Shown here: positions 44,193 to 51,969 of the stretch, one piece after another
How the letters are laid out: every line of letters starts with the position of its first letter
Position numbering within the stretch: position 1 is the first letter of the stretch
Source of the DNA: Trueperella bialowiezensis
Lineage (GTDB): Bacteria; Actinomycetota; Actinomycetes; Actinomycetales; Actinomycetaceae
NCBI RefSeq assembly: GCF_900637955.1
Contig: NZ_LR134476.1
Location: 186,001-250,000 of the forward strand
DNA length: 64,000 bases
Direction: 5' to 3'
Program-made: the position numbers and the translations under genes
Notes under the pieces: generated by a model
What the model was told of the DNA's origin: nothing
Database searches by the model: none
The model's input: only the letters and a program-made list of their open reading frames with translations

Positions 44193-44611
44193 TAAGCAGC
44201 GACCTTCTCCCTCAAAATCTCAGCAACCGCGGCATGCAACGTACGCGGATCAACCGGGTGCTCCACGATCGCGTTCGGCTTTGCTACGCGGGCGAGCCAT
44301 TCATCTTGAGGGCGCCCAATGAGGATCACGTAGGGCATGTCTGGAACAAGCTCGTCACGAACCATCTTGCCCAACCCGATACCGCCGAGTTTGGCAGCCT
44401 CACCATCGAGGATGAGCAAATCAAAATGGTTCTCTTCCACGAGCAGGTAAGCGCCTTCCCACGTGGCGGCCTCAGTCCAATTGATCTGCGGAAGTCCCCG
44501 CTCAACGCGGCGCCCTACCGCGAACATGACATCCTGCCGAGTAGTGCGATTATCGGAGTAGACGAGAACTTCGAACGGCTTGCCGTCCTTATCGTTGACT
44601 TCGGATCCCAT
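44192..44611 (-). CDS. Orphan receiver-domain (CheY-like) protein
   Basis: 139 residues with one receiver fold: FEVLVYSDNRTTRQDVMFAV, the phospho-acceptor Asp in LLILDGEAAKLGG, and a final PVDPRTLHAAVAEILREKV. The acidic pair near the N-terminus is only partly present (YSDN), and the conserved Lys of strand 5 is not obvious, so classical phosphorylation is uncertain. No output domain. It starts at ATG 44611 with GGAG upstream and is coupled to trpD. TACTAT upstream could be its -10. Confidence 0.75.
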   Translation of the reverse strand: MGSEVNDKDGKPFEVLVYSDNRTTRQDVMFAVGRRVERGLPQINWTEAATWEGAYLLVEENHFDLLILDGEAAKLGGIGLGKMVRDELVPDMPYVILIGRPQDEWLARVAKPNAIVEHPVDPRTLHAAVAEILREKVAA

Positions 44612-44697
44612 AAGTTTTCTCCATATCTAAGATCTCGTTCCATAGTACCGAGTTCGATACAAAACAGTGAACTCAGGCTCGCAGTTCCAAGCGCGAG

Positions 44698-44729
44698 ACG
44701 AGGGCGCAAGTTTGCGCCCACGCCCTCGT
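44698..44729 (-). terminator. Nested hairpins after the FKBP gene
   Basis: A 9-bp stem (44698-44706 with 44721-44729) and an overlapping 8-bp stem (44702-44709 with 44712-44719) exclude each other. They lie 30 bp past the FKBP stop on the minus strand; likely terminator. Confidence 0.5.
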
Positions 44730-44758
44730 GCATTCACACAGCTGCTAGGCCGTGCTAA

Positions 44759-45742
44759 TTATTTCGCTTCGTCTGCCTGCTTGCCCTGGTCACCGGGAGG
44801 ATTGGGGCTTGGCATCTGGTCGATGATGTCAACCACTGCAGCGAAAGCCGGAGCCGTGGTTGAATTCTCGCCACCGTCCGATGCCGGCACTTGGAGCAAA
44901 ACGCGTGAGCCCACGGGAATCCCGGAAAACTTGTCGAAGACGCTCCCGTTACCGATGAGCACTTTTTGCGGGCCGAACTGGCCATAGGTGACCTCGGATA
45001 CCGAGTTGTCCCACGACGACATCGCGTACTGCTGGTACATGATTGTTCCAGCTTCCCCTACGGGTTCACCCTTACCTTCTGCAATGACGGTGACCTGGGG
45101 TTCGCCTTCGGGAGCCTTCACGCCATCTTTCACCTTGACAGTGACGGGCTTGCCGAGCTCACCTGTGATCTCCACTGGTAGTTCTGCCAGGTCAACCTTC
45201 ATCTCGGCGTCGACGTGGCCGGCGTCGTTAATACCGAGTGCTGAGTGCAACTCAACGTAAAACGCGATCGTATCCGTACCACCAATTCCCGCATTCGGCT
45301 GGCCGGTCGGACCATAACCGTACTCGGGCGGAATTGAGACGATCACTTTCGATCCCACGGGTAGTCCGCTCAGACCTTCCGTCCAGCCACGAATCACTTG
45401 CTGCAACGAAAACGAGCTCGGCTCACCGCGTTCGAAAGACGAATCGAAAGGATCCGACGATCCCCACACCTGCCCCACATAGTGAGCAACGACGACGTCG
45501 CCAGCCTCGACGATCCGGCCCGTGCCTTCTTCCACGACCTCAACCTTGAGGCCCTCAACGGGATTTGGCCCCGGGAATGCAAGCTTGGGGTGCTCACCGG
45601 ACGTGTCTAACGTGGGCATGTCCGTGCCATATTCGATAGGGCTCGCAGTCTCACTCGGGTCTGCGCTCGGAGAAGGATCATCGCTTCCCGAACAGCCGCT
45701 CAAAAGTAATGCCAGCGCCGCAACCATGGCAAGTTTTCGCAT
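44759..45742 (-). CDS. FKBP-type peptidyl-prolyl isomerase lipoprotein, two FKBP-like domains
   Basis: 327 residues. A lipoprotein signal ends in the lipobox LLSGC (Cys17), so the protein is anchored outside the membrane. The first FKBP domain (about 55-165) is canonical: VVAHYVGQVWG, GWTEGLSGLPVGSKVIVSIP and YGYGPTGQPNAGI. The second (about 215-310) keeps the fold (VFDKFSGIPVGSRVLLQVPA) but lacks several active-site residues. It probably helps fold exported proteins. GAGGAG precedes the ATG. A perfect hairpin separates it from the Fe-S carrier gene upstream. Confidence 0.9.
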   Translation of the reverse strand: MRKLAMVAALALLLSGCSGSDDPSPSADPSETASPIEYGTDMPTLDTSGEHPKLAFPGPNPVEGLKVEVVEEGTGRIVEAGDVVVAHYVGQVWGSSDPFDSSFERGEPSSFSLQQVIRGWTEGLSGLPVGSKVIVSIPPEYGYGPTGQPNAGIGGTDTIAFYVELHSALGINDAGHVDAEMKVDLAELPVEITGELGKPVTVKVKDGVKAPEGEPQVTVIAEGKGEPVGEAGTIMYQQYAMSSWDNSVSEVTYGQFGPQKVLIGNGSVFDKFSGIPVGSRVLLQVPASDGGENSTTAPAFAAVVDIIDQMPSPNPPGDQGKQADEAK

Positions 45743-45760
45743 CTATTCTCCTCACAAGAA

Positions 45761-45786
45761 TATTCCCCACCCAAAGGTGGGGAATA
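45761..45786 (-). terminator. Perfect hairpin between the Fe-S carrier and FKBP genes
   Basis: 11-bp perfect stem (45761-45771 with 45776-45786) with a 4-nt loop, followed on the minus strand by TTCTTGT. It lies 11 bp past the upstream stop and 18 bp before the FKBP start. Terminator or attenuator. Confidence 0.7.
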
Positions 45787-45797
45787 CCAAAAACGTA

Positions 45798-46148
45798 TCA
45801 GTGGAACGAGTCACCACACGCGCAGGTACCGACAGCCTGCGGGTTATCGATCGTGAATCCCTGACGTTCAATCGAATCAGCAAAGTCGATCGTGGCACCG
45901 TCCAAATAGGGTGCCGACTTCGCGTCCACCAACACTTCGACACCGTCGAAGTCGCGAACCAGGTCGTCATCGAAGAAGCGCTCATCGAAATAAAGCTGGT
46001 ACATCAGGCCGGAGCAGCCACCGGGCTGGACGGCAATGCGTAGACGCAGGTCGTCACGGCCTTCCTGGTCGAGAAGAGACTTGACCTTATTCGCAGCGAC
46101 CTGTGTGAGGGTCACGCCGTGAGTCTGGGTGTCGACCGTTTCGCTCAT
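45798..46148 (-). CDS. erpA: HesB/IscA-family iron-sulfur cluster insertion protein ErpA
   Basis: 116 residues of the A-type Fe-S carrier family. The three Cys that bind the cluster are visible: PGGCSGLMY and the C-terminal GTCACGDSF. It delivers clusters to enzymes such as aconitase. ATG 46148 has GGAGG spaced 5-6 nt; an in-frame start 12 nt upstream overlaps that site. It is the equivalent of Rv2204c, also beside a glycerate-kinase-like gene. Confidence 0.93.
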   Translation of the reverse strand: MSETVDTQTHGVTLTQVAANKVKSLLDQEGRDDLRLRIAVQPGGCSGLMYQLYFDERFFDDDLVRDFDGVEVLVDAKSAPYLDGATIDFADSIERQGFTIDNPQAVGTCACGDSFH

Positions 46149-46279
46149 AGTTACCTCCAAATAAGTTACTGGTCTTAGAGTACCCGTTTGCTGGCTGGCG
46201 TCTCTAGACCCGCGCCGCGAGCTTAAGCTTTAGGCGCACCCCTGCACTCTATCGGGTAACGATCGCTGGCGCTACGGGG

Positions 46280-47383
46280 TTAAAAATCCCAGCCCCACGT
46301 GCGGGCTATCCGTGCCACGGCGTCGTCGAGAAGCGGCGGGATCGTTGATATGGCTGCCAAATCGTCGCTATCGCCAGCAAAGGCGCGCTCGGGGCGCAGC
46401 TCGTAACTACCGTGCAAACCGAGCCGCGGCAGTTCACCTTTACGCAAACCCGAACTGTCAGTGAGAAGTACCACTGGCACGCCGATATCCTGTGCTTGGG
46501 TAGCTGCGGCGTGCAATCCGGTGGGTAAATCGACGCCGACTGCCCCGCACACGTACACCACAAGATCAACGTCACTGGGCACGGACACCAGATGCTCACC
46601 GATCGTGCGTAGTTGCCCGCCCATGAGATCAAGCAACATTCCTAAACCGCCGCCCACGCCGGCCCACCCGGCTCGCGGATTGATAGTTGGCCCGTTGAGG
46701 AGCGACGTACGCCCAGCCCGTTGCGCTGCTCGGGTCAGTTCGACCACCCATTCTCCCGCGCGCCGCTCAAAGTTTTGGGCCGCAGCACCATCTGCGCCGG
46801 CATCATGCCACGCCCTAGCCATGCCGCCCACTCCGGTCAGCGGCAGGTCGCCACTATAGGTGGCAGTCAGCCGCAGGTCGCCAAGCGTGCGACGTGCCCT
46901 GGCAACGATGTCGCTCAGGTCGAAGGGCTCTGCGAGGACATCGAGTTCTACTCCGGCGAGCTTGCCAAGGAATCCAAGCCCCAGATCTGAATGGGTCATG
47001 AGCCTCGGCACGTGCACGTGCACCGCGGTCGAGCCCGCTTCTTTGAGCGCAAGAATATCGCCACCAAGAAAGGCGGTGGATCCAATCGGCGAGCCCTCCC
47101 CCGCCCAGCTCACCGCGTCTGCCAGATCGATGAACGCGGCGCCGGGCCACGTCCAGTGCACGCGGCGCGGCGCGGTGTCGATATAGTTCGGTTGCGCGTG
47201 TGGATGCCGTGCGGCCACGACGTCGTCAAGACCAGTGCCCACGTGCGCAACCGTCTGGCCCTCGGACGTGAGCAGGCATTCGACGTCGTCATCGCGCACG
47301 GATAGCCACGCGCTCATCGCCCGTGTGGCAACAGCGCGTGGCCCCATGCCCGGCAAAGCCGAACAGATGAGTGCGACTTTCAG
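46280..47383 (-). CDS. Glycerate kinase-like protein (probable CTG start)
   Basis: About 367 residues. It resembles the GckA/GlxK-type glycerate kinases in overall layout: an N-terminal KVALICSALPGMGPRAVAT strand-helix unit and a Gly-rich GVGGGLGMLLDLMG near residue 250. The match is weak and the canonical start (APDSFKGSLSA-like) is absent, so it may be a degenerate or specialised member (compare Rv2205c beside Rv2204c). The first ATG (47356) would remove the opening beta strand. Reading from CTG 47383, with GGAG 7 nt upstream inside the M20 peptidase end, restores it. It follows the M20 stop by 2 bases. Confidence 0.6.
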   Translation of the reverse strand: MKVALICSALPGMGPRAVATRAMSAWLSVRDDDVECLLTSEGQTVAHVGTGLDDVVAARHPHAQPNYIDTAPRRVHWTWPGAAFIDLADAVSWAGEGSPIGSTAFLGGDILALKEAGSTAVHVHVPRLMTHSDLGLGFLGKLAGVELDVLAEPFDLSDIVARARRTLGDLRLTATYSGDLPLTGVGGMARAWHDAGADGAAAQNFERRAGEWVVELTRAAQRAGRTSLLNGPTINPRAGWAGVGGGLGMLLDLMGGQLRTIGEHLVSVPSDVDLVVYVCGAVGVDLPTGLHAAATQAQDIGVPVVLLTDSSGLRKGELPRLGLHGSYELRPERAFAGDSDDLAAISTIPPLLDDAVARIARTWGWDF

Positions 47384-47385
47384 TG

Positions 47386-48726
47386 TTATTCTCCGAGCCT
47401 CGTCAGCAAAAGCGCTTCGGCAACAATGGCATGCCGCCAGTCGCCAAGGTGCAGGGATTCGTTCTCAGAGTGTGCGCGGGTGTCCGGGTCTTCCACGCCG
47501 GTCACCAGAATCTGCGCCTTCGGGAACACCTTCGAAAGATCAGAAATGAATGGGATTGACCCGCCCACGCCAATCTCCACCGAATCGGTGCCCCAGGCTT
47601 CACTCAGTGCCCATTGCATGAGCTTAAACGTGTCCGTACGCTCGCCAGCTTCGAAGGACGGGCCGCGCTCGTCGATCGTCACGTCGACGTGAGCGCCGAA
47701 TGGAGCGTTGGCCTTGAGGTGTGCCACGAGAGCATCGGCGGCTTCGGACACGTCCTGACCGGGAGCAACGCGCAGCGAGAGCACAAAACGTGTAGACGGG
47801 ATGAGAGTGTTCGACACGAGATCCACTGGTGTCACGTCCATCGCGGTCACAGAAATCGCGGGTTTGGTCCACATCCGTGACGTCAGCGATCCCTCACCGG
47901 CAAGTTGTACGCCCTCGAGCACGCCGGCATCCGCACGGAACTCCTCTTCCGGATAGTCGACGTCGGTCTCATCTTTCGACACCAGACCTTCGATCGCGAC
48001 GTTTCCGGCCTCATCGTGCAAGGTGGCAATCAGGCGCGAGGCCAGCGTGACCGAATCAAGCACCGGTCCGCCATACATACCCGAGTGCAGTGCGTGATCG
48101 AGCGCACTAACCGTGACTGTCACTTGAGTAACGCCGCGCAACGACGTCGTCAGCGCAGGGATTCCCACTTTCCAGTTACTCGAATCGGCGACGACGATGA
48201 CGTCCGCTGCCAAATCGTCCTTGTACTTTTCGAGGAAGTCGACGAAGGTGGGCGAGCCTATCTCTTCTTCACCTTCGATAAACAGGACGATGCCGACGCC
48301 GGGGCGCGCCGCTTCGATGGCTGTCAGGTGGGCGATCACGCCGGCCTTGTCGTCGCCGGTGCCGCGCCCGTACAGGCGTCCATCACGCTCAACAGCCACG
48401 AAAGGTTCGGAATCCCACAGGTCACGATCGCCTGGAGGTTGCACGTCGTGGTGTGCATACAACATGACAGTCGGCTTGCCGGGTGCGGCCGGGCGGGTCG
48501 CCAAAATAGCTGGGCGGCCCTTCTTACCGTTTGCTTCCAACTCGATGACGCGCGTGTCTAACCCGAGCTTGTTGGCACGCTCGGCGATCCACCGGGCGGA
48601 TTCCACCATGTGACGCTGATCGAAAGAATCGGCGGACACGGAAGGAATCGCAACCAGATCAATGAGGTCCGCGGTTGCCTGCTCCATACGTTCGTCAACT
48701 GACGCAATAACATCTTGATATCCCAT
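47386..48726 (-). CDS. M20-family dipeptidase/metallopeptidase
   Basis: 446 residues. Zinc ligands and catalytic residues: MLYAHHDVQPPGD (His, Asp), GRGTGDDKAGVIAH (bridging Asp), FIEGEEEIGSP (catalytic Glu and zinc Glu), VVADSSNW (Asp) and a late His. A dimerisation domain lies between about 190 and 310. The family removes amino acids or dipeptides from peptides in the cytoplasm. The start ATG 48726 (MGYQDV) is chosen since TAGGCT stands 6 nt before it; ATG 48732 is the alternative. It is first of a two-gene operon with the glycerate-kinase-like gene. Confidence 0.9.
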   Translation of the reverse strand: MGYQDVIASVDERMEQATADLIDLVAIPSVSADSFDQRHMVESARWIAERANKLGLDTRVIELEANGKKGRPAILATRPAAPGKPTVMLYAHHDVQPPGDRDLWDSEPFVAVERDGRLYGRGTGDDKAGVIAHLTAIEAARPGVGIVLFIEGEEEIGSPTFVDFLEKYKDDLAADVIVVADSSNWKVGIPALTTSLRGVTQVTVTVSALDHALHSGMYGGPVLDSVTLASRLIATLHDEAGNVAIEGLVSKDETDVDYPEEEFRADAGVLEGVQLAGEGSLTSRMWTKPAISVTAMDVTPVDLVSNTLIPSTRFVLSLRVAPGQDVSEAADALVAHLKANAPFGAHVDVTIDERGPSFEAGERTDTFKLMQWALSEAWGTDSVEIGVGGSIPFISDLSKVFPKAQILVTGVEDPDTRAHSENESLHLGDWRHAIVAEALLLTRLGE

Positions 48727-48732
48727 GACCAT

Positions 48733-48738
48733 AGCCTA
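48733..48738 (-). promoter_or_regulatory. -10 element of M20 peptidase gene (leaderless)
   Basis: TAGGCT on the minus strand, 6 nt before ATG 48726. Confidence 0.45.
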
Positions 48739-48831
48739 CGCCGGGTGGCGGGGTTAACCCGAAATGACCACGTGAATGTGGCAGGTAACAATTACACTAA
48801 GGGCGGATAACCGCAAAGCTGAAGGATAACT

Positions 48832-49509
48832 GTGTTCGGACCTAAGAAGAATAAGGAAGAAAACCGCGACCTCGCACCCAAGAAGAAGGCGCTGCCCAAA
48901 GGCTACACGCCAGCAAAGGGTGCGCCAACGCCACGCCGTAAAGACGTGGAAGCTGCGCGGCGTCGTCCCCTTGTCTCCGACACGAAATCGTTAACACGTG
49001 AAGAACGGCGCGCCCGCAAAGCTGAAAGCCGAGCCAAATCGAACGAGATTTATCGCAAACAACAAGAAGCGATGCGCACCGGCGACGAACGCAATATGCC
49101 CATCCAGCATCGCGGCCCCGAACGGCGTTTCGCCCGCGACTTCGTGGACGCCTCCGGGCCGCTATCCGCGTTCTTTATGCCCGTCGCGCTCATGATCCTG
49201 CCGCTCATGTTTCTCCAACCTAAGTGGCCTGATGTGATCATTCCGATCGTGTGGACGATGTACGGCGTGTTCCTGCTCATGACGATCGTCGCGTTCATGA
49301 CCGGCTACCGTGCCAAACTACTTGTGGAATACCGGTTTGATAACGTGCCGCGCGGACTCATGCTTCAGATGGTTGGCCGCGCTTTTTACCTGCGCCGCTG
49401 GCGTTTGCCTAGCCCGCAAGTGGCACGCGGCGAATATCCCGACGGCGGTTCACCTGCCGACTTGAAAGCCGCCCGCAAAGCACGGCGCGCTAAGAAAAAG
49501 GGAAAGTAA
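48832..49509 (+). CDS. DUF3043 membrane protein
   Basis: 225 residues. A highly basic cytoplasmic N-terminus (KKALPKGYTPAKGAPTPRRK and REERRARKAESRAKSNE) leads to two membrane segments (SAFFMPVALMILPLMFL and IVWTMYGVFLLMTIVAFMTG), then another basic C-terminus ending KARRAKKKGK. DUF3043 is actinobacterial with unknown function. GTG 48832 has AAGGA upstream. It is divergent from the M20 gene and converges with the next gene. Confidence 0.88.
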   Translation: MFGPKKNKEENRDLAPKKKALPKGYTPAKGAPTPRRKDVEAARRRPLVSDTKSLTREERRARKAESRAKSNEIYRKQQEAMRTGDERNMPIQHRGPERRFARDFVDASGPLSAFFMPVALMILPLMFLQPKWPDVIIPIVWTMYGVFLLMTIVAFMTGYRAKLLVEYRFDNVPRGLMLQMVGRAFYLRRWRLPSPQVARGEYPDGGSPADLKAARKARRAKKKGK

Positions 49510-49521
49510 GGCGGCGTTACG

Positions 49522-49941
49522 TTATTGGCGTGCGGCAAGGGCTGCGGGCCGAGACCACGCCAGCCACGCTAGTGCAACGACCACACCGAGCGTTGGCAGA
49601 TAGTAGTAGGTTGATCCAGCTTCAAACCAGGGGCTCACCCGGGCGAAATACTCCGGCCAGATAAGGCCAGCGCCCGCGCCCAAGAGATTGATTAGCCATG
49701 CGATCGCGGCCAGGCGTCGCATTCGCTTGCCGTTGTGTACGACGCCGACGCAGCCGGCCAACCACGTCAGTGCAGCAACGATCGTGGTCACAGCGACTAG
49801 GTAGTTCCCGGCCACCACGGCTTCGGTCACCGCGACCACGGCACGCCACACGAAAACAGCCGCCCCAACGCATAGCGCCGCGATGATAACCACTGGCCAG
49901 CCACGGGCGCGGGTGCGCGTGTCGTTCAGTTGTTCACTCAC
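49522..49941 (-). CDS. Small four-helix membrane protein of unknown function
   Basis: 139 residues with four membrane segments: VVIIAALCVGAAVFVWRAVV, YLVAVTTIVAALTWLAGCVG, LAAIAWLINLLGAGAGLIWP and YLPTLGVVVALAWLAWS. The start is set at GTG 49941, with AAAGGAG 11 nt upstream. The longer frame to 50097 overlaps the pepA promoter and start and does not look coding. It resembles small actinobacterial membrane proteins found beside pepA. No function can be assigned. Confidence 0.72.
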   Translation of the reverse strand: MSEQLNDTRTRARGWPVVIIAALCVGAAVFVWRAVVAVTEAVVAGNYLVAVTTIVAALTWLAGCVGVVHNGKRMRRLAAIAWLINLLGAGAGLIWPEYFARVSPWFEAGSTYYYLPTLGVVVALAWLAWSRPAALAARQ

Positions 49942-50052
49942 GTGCTCGTTATCTCCTTTGCGTGCGGCTACTACCATCATGACATGCCGATTATATTTTC
50001 GTGTCCGTCTACAAGCGAAATCGGAAAATCGCCCCGGAGGCGGTACCAGATC

Positions 50053-50058
50053 TATACT
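50053..50058 (+). promoter_or_regulatory. -10 element of pepA (leaderless)
   Basis: TATACT ends 6 nt before ATG 50065. Confidence 0.55.
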
Positions 50059-50064
50059 GTACGC

Positions 50065-51465
50065 ATGACCCAAATTGAAACCAAAGAATTTTCGCAAGAT
50101 CTCGCTCGCAATCTCGCCGTTGTCGCGGCAAAGAAGGGCGAGTCTTTTACATTAAACACGCTGATCACTGACAAGGACTTCGTCTCGGCGATCGAAACAG
50201 CGCTCGCCACGCTGGATGCCTCGGGTGTCGTGCGCCTAGTGAACCCGGCAGATACGGCGAAGTTGGTGTTCGTCGTCGTCGATCCGGACTCCGAACGCGA
50301 AGCTTTCGGCGAGCTGGTACGCGCCGCAGCTGGAGTGGACGAGCTCGTCGTCGCCTCAGCCGTATCCGACGTCGCAGCCGCCGTGGAAGGTGCGCTGACT
50401 GGCGGCTACGTGTTCGACGAATACAAGCAGCCAAAGAAGGCTCCGCTTGGCAAGCTCGTCGTGTCAGTGGATGACGACGCCGCCGTGACGCGCGGCCAGG
50501 TGCTCGCCGAGCAGATCAATCGCGTGCGTGATCTCGTTAACCTGTCCCCCAGTGAGCTCGTACCTGAAACGCTGGCGCAGATCGCAGAAGATGAAGCCGG
50601 AGCGGCAGGTCTGGACGTCAAGGTCTACCGGGAAGACGAATTGGAAGAACTTGGCCTAGTCGGTCTCCTCCAGGTTGGCCGCGGTTCAGCCAATCCCCCG
50701 CGCCTAGTTCGTATCGAGTGGAAACCTGAAGGTGCGCAAGGGTCAACCACCGCGCTCGTTGGTAAGGGCATCACCTTCGATACCGGCGGATACTCGCTTA
50801 AGCCGTCGAACGCAATGACGGAAATGAAGACCGACATGGCCGGTGCTGCCACGGTTCTCAACACGATCATCGCTGCCGCACGCCTTGGGGTGAAGCGCCA
50901 CGTTGTGGCCTGGATGTGCCTGGCAGAAAACATGGTCTCAGGTACCGCTGGCCATCCCGACGACGTCATCGTCTACCGCAACGGCAAGTCCGTCGAAATC
51001 GACAACACGGACGCCGAAGGCCGACTCGTGCTCGCAGACGGACTCATTATGGCCAGCGAGGAGAAAGCCGACAAGATCATCGATATCGCCACGTTGACGG
51101 GCGCGCAAATGGTTGCCCTCGGCGAACGCTACACCGGCGTCATGGGAAGCGACGAGTATGCCGCCACCATCGCCGAGGTTGCCGGAACCGTGGGAGAAGA
51201 TGCTTGGCACATGCCCCTTCCGGCACACCTTCGCGACACGCTCGATTCGAACATCGCCGACATGAAGAACTCCGGTGGCAGCCGCTTCGGTGGCATGCTC
51301 ACAGCCGGCCTGTTCTTGAAAGAGTTCGTGGACGCACCAAAGTGGGCACACCTTGACATCGCAGGCCCGTCGTTCAATCGTACGGCTCCGCGCGGTGCCA
51401 CACCCAAGGGCGCAACCGGCGTCATGCTTCGCACGATGCTCGCCGCCATTGAACGCGACGCCTAA
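50065..51465 (+). CDS. pepA: Leucyl aminopeptidase (M17 family)
   Basis: 466 residues. The M17 signature NTDAEGRLVLADGL holds metal and bicarbonate-site residues; VGKGITFDTGGYSLKPS provides the Lys and Asp zinc ligands; KTDMAGAATVLNTI provides another Asp. It removes N-terminal amino acids from peptides in the cytoplasm as a hexamer. ATG 50065 is chosen because TATACT lies 6 nt before it and residues upstream do not fit the family. In mycobacteria the homologue (pepB) is also close to the dlaT gene. Confidence 0.94.
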   Translation: MTQIETKEFSQDLARNLAVVAAKKGESFTLNTLITDKDFVSAIETALATLDASGVVRLVNPADTAKLVFVVVDPDSEREAFGELVRAAAGVDELVVASAVSDVAAAVEGALTGGYVFDEYKQPKKAPLGKLVVSVDDDAAVTRGQVLAEQINRVRDLVNLSPSELVPETLAQIAEDEAGAAGLDVKVYREDELEELGLVGLLQVGRGSANPPRLVRIEWKPEGAQGSTTALVGKGITFDTGGYSLKPSNAMTEMKTDMAGAATVLNTIIAAARLGVKRHVVAWMCLAENMVSGTAGHPDDVIVYRNGKSVEIDNTDAEGRLVLADGLIMASEEKADKIIDIATLTGAQMVALGERYTGVMGSDEYAATIAEVAGTVGEDAWHMPLPAHLRDTLDSNIADMKNSGGSRFGGMLTAGLFLKEFVDAPKWAHLDIAGPSFNRTAPRGATPKGATGVMLRTMLAAIERDA

Positions 51466-51488
51466 GCGTTAGCAACGGCGAACGCCTA
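51463..51488. terminator. Hairpin between pepA and the 51.5-kb gene
   Basis: 11-bp stem with two mismatches (51463-51473 with 51478-51488), loop AACG, in a convergent 20-bp gap. Likely a two-way terminator. Confidence 0.5.
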
Positions 51489-51824
51489 GCGTGCCTGTGT
51501 GCCGGGATTCTTCATCGACCATTCCCGCATGGCACGCGGATAGCCAGTCGCAGCAACGTCAAAAAGTGAAATCCCCAGTTTTTCGGCCAGCTCTTTAGCC
51601 GCCGAGAAGCTGGGGACTTTACGTCTCGTCCACTCGCCATCAACAGCAACAAGCACGATCGCAGAAGGGTCGCGTGGAGTTTCCGCCTCGAAATATGCCG
51701 ACACGCCCGAGCGCGTCGCAACAAAGTTTTCTAAATGCGCTGTCGTTTCAGCGCGCTTACGACGCTTGCCGAAAATACCGCCGTCGCTATTCGAGCTCGA
51801 ACGCCTGCGAGAAAATAGTGCCAT
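51486..51824 (-). CDS. Small protein of unknown function next to pepA/lpd
   Basis: 112 residues. A basic Ser/Arg N-terminus of about 30 (FSRRRSSSNSDGG, GKRRKRAET) is followed by a compact domain: LENFVATRSGVSAYFEAETP, IVLVAVDGEWTRRKV and ELAEKLGISLFDVAATGYP. It lies in a conserved actinobacterial position between pepA and lpd. I do not recognise a function. The ATG has TAGACT exactly 6 nt upstream and no ribosome site. Confidence 0.75.
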   Translation of the reverse strand: MALFSRRRSSSNSDGGIFGKRRKRAETTAHLENFVATRSGVSAYFEAETPRDPSAIVLVAVDGEWTRRKVPSFSAAKELAEKLGISLFDVAATGYPRAMREWSMKNPGTQAR

Positions 51825-51830
51825 TGAACG

Positions 51831-51836
51831 AGTCTA
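51831..51836 (-). promoter_or_regulatory. -10 element of the 51.5-kb gene (leaderless)
   Basis: TAGACT on the minus strand, 6 nt before ATG 51824. Confidence 0.45.
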
Positions 51837-51969
51837 ACTGGCCGCTGTGCGAAGTTCAGCCCGTGGGTAACTTCATGGATATACAAGAATTTTGGATCAC
51901 AAAGTGGAATACTTAAGGGCGATACAGGTTGGTCTATCCAGCACACCATTAATCTCGAGGGAGAGGTAA

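Noticed and set aside
49942-50097. N-terminal extension of the 49.5-kb membrane protein (to 191 residues)
   Set aside because: It would overlap the pepA promoter and start, has no membrane or family features, and a ribosome site supports GTG 49941.
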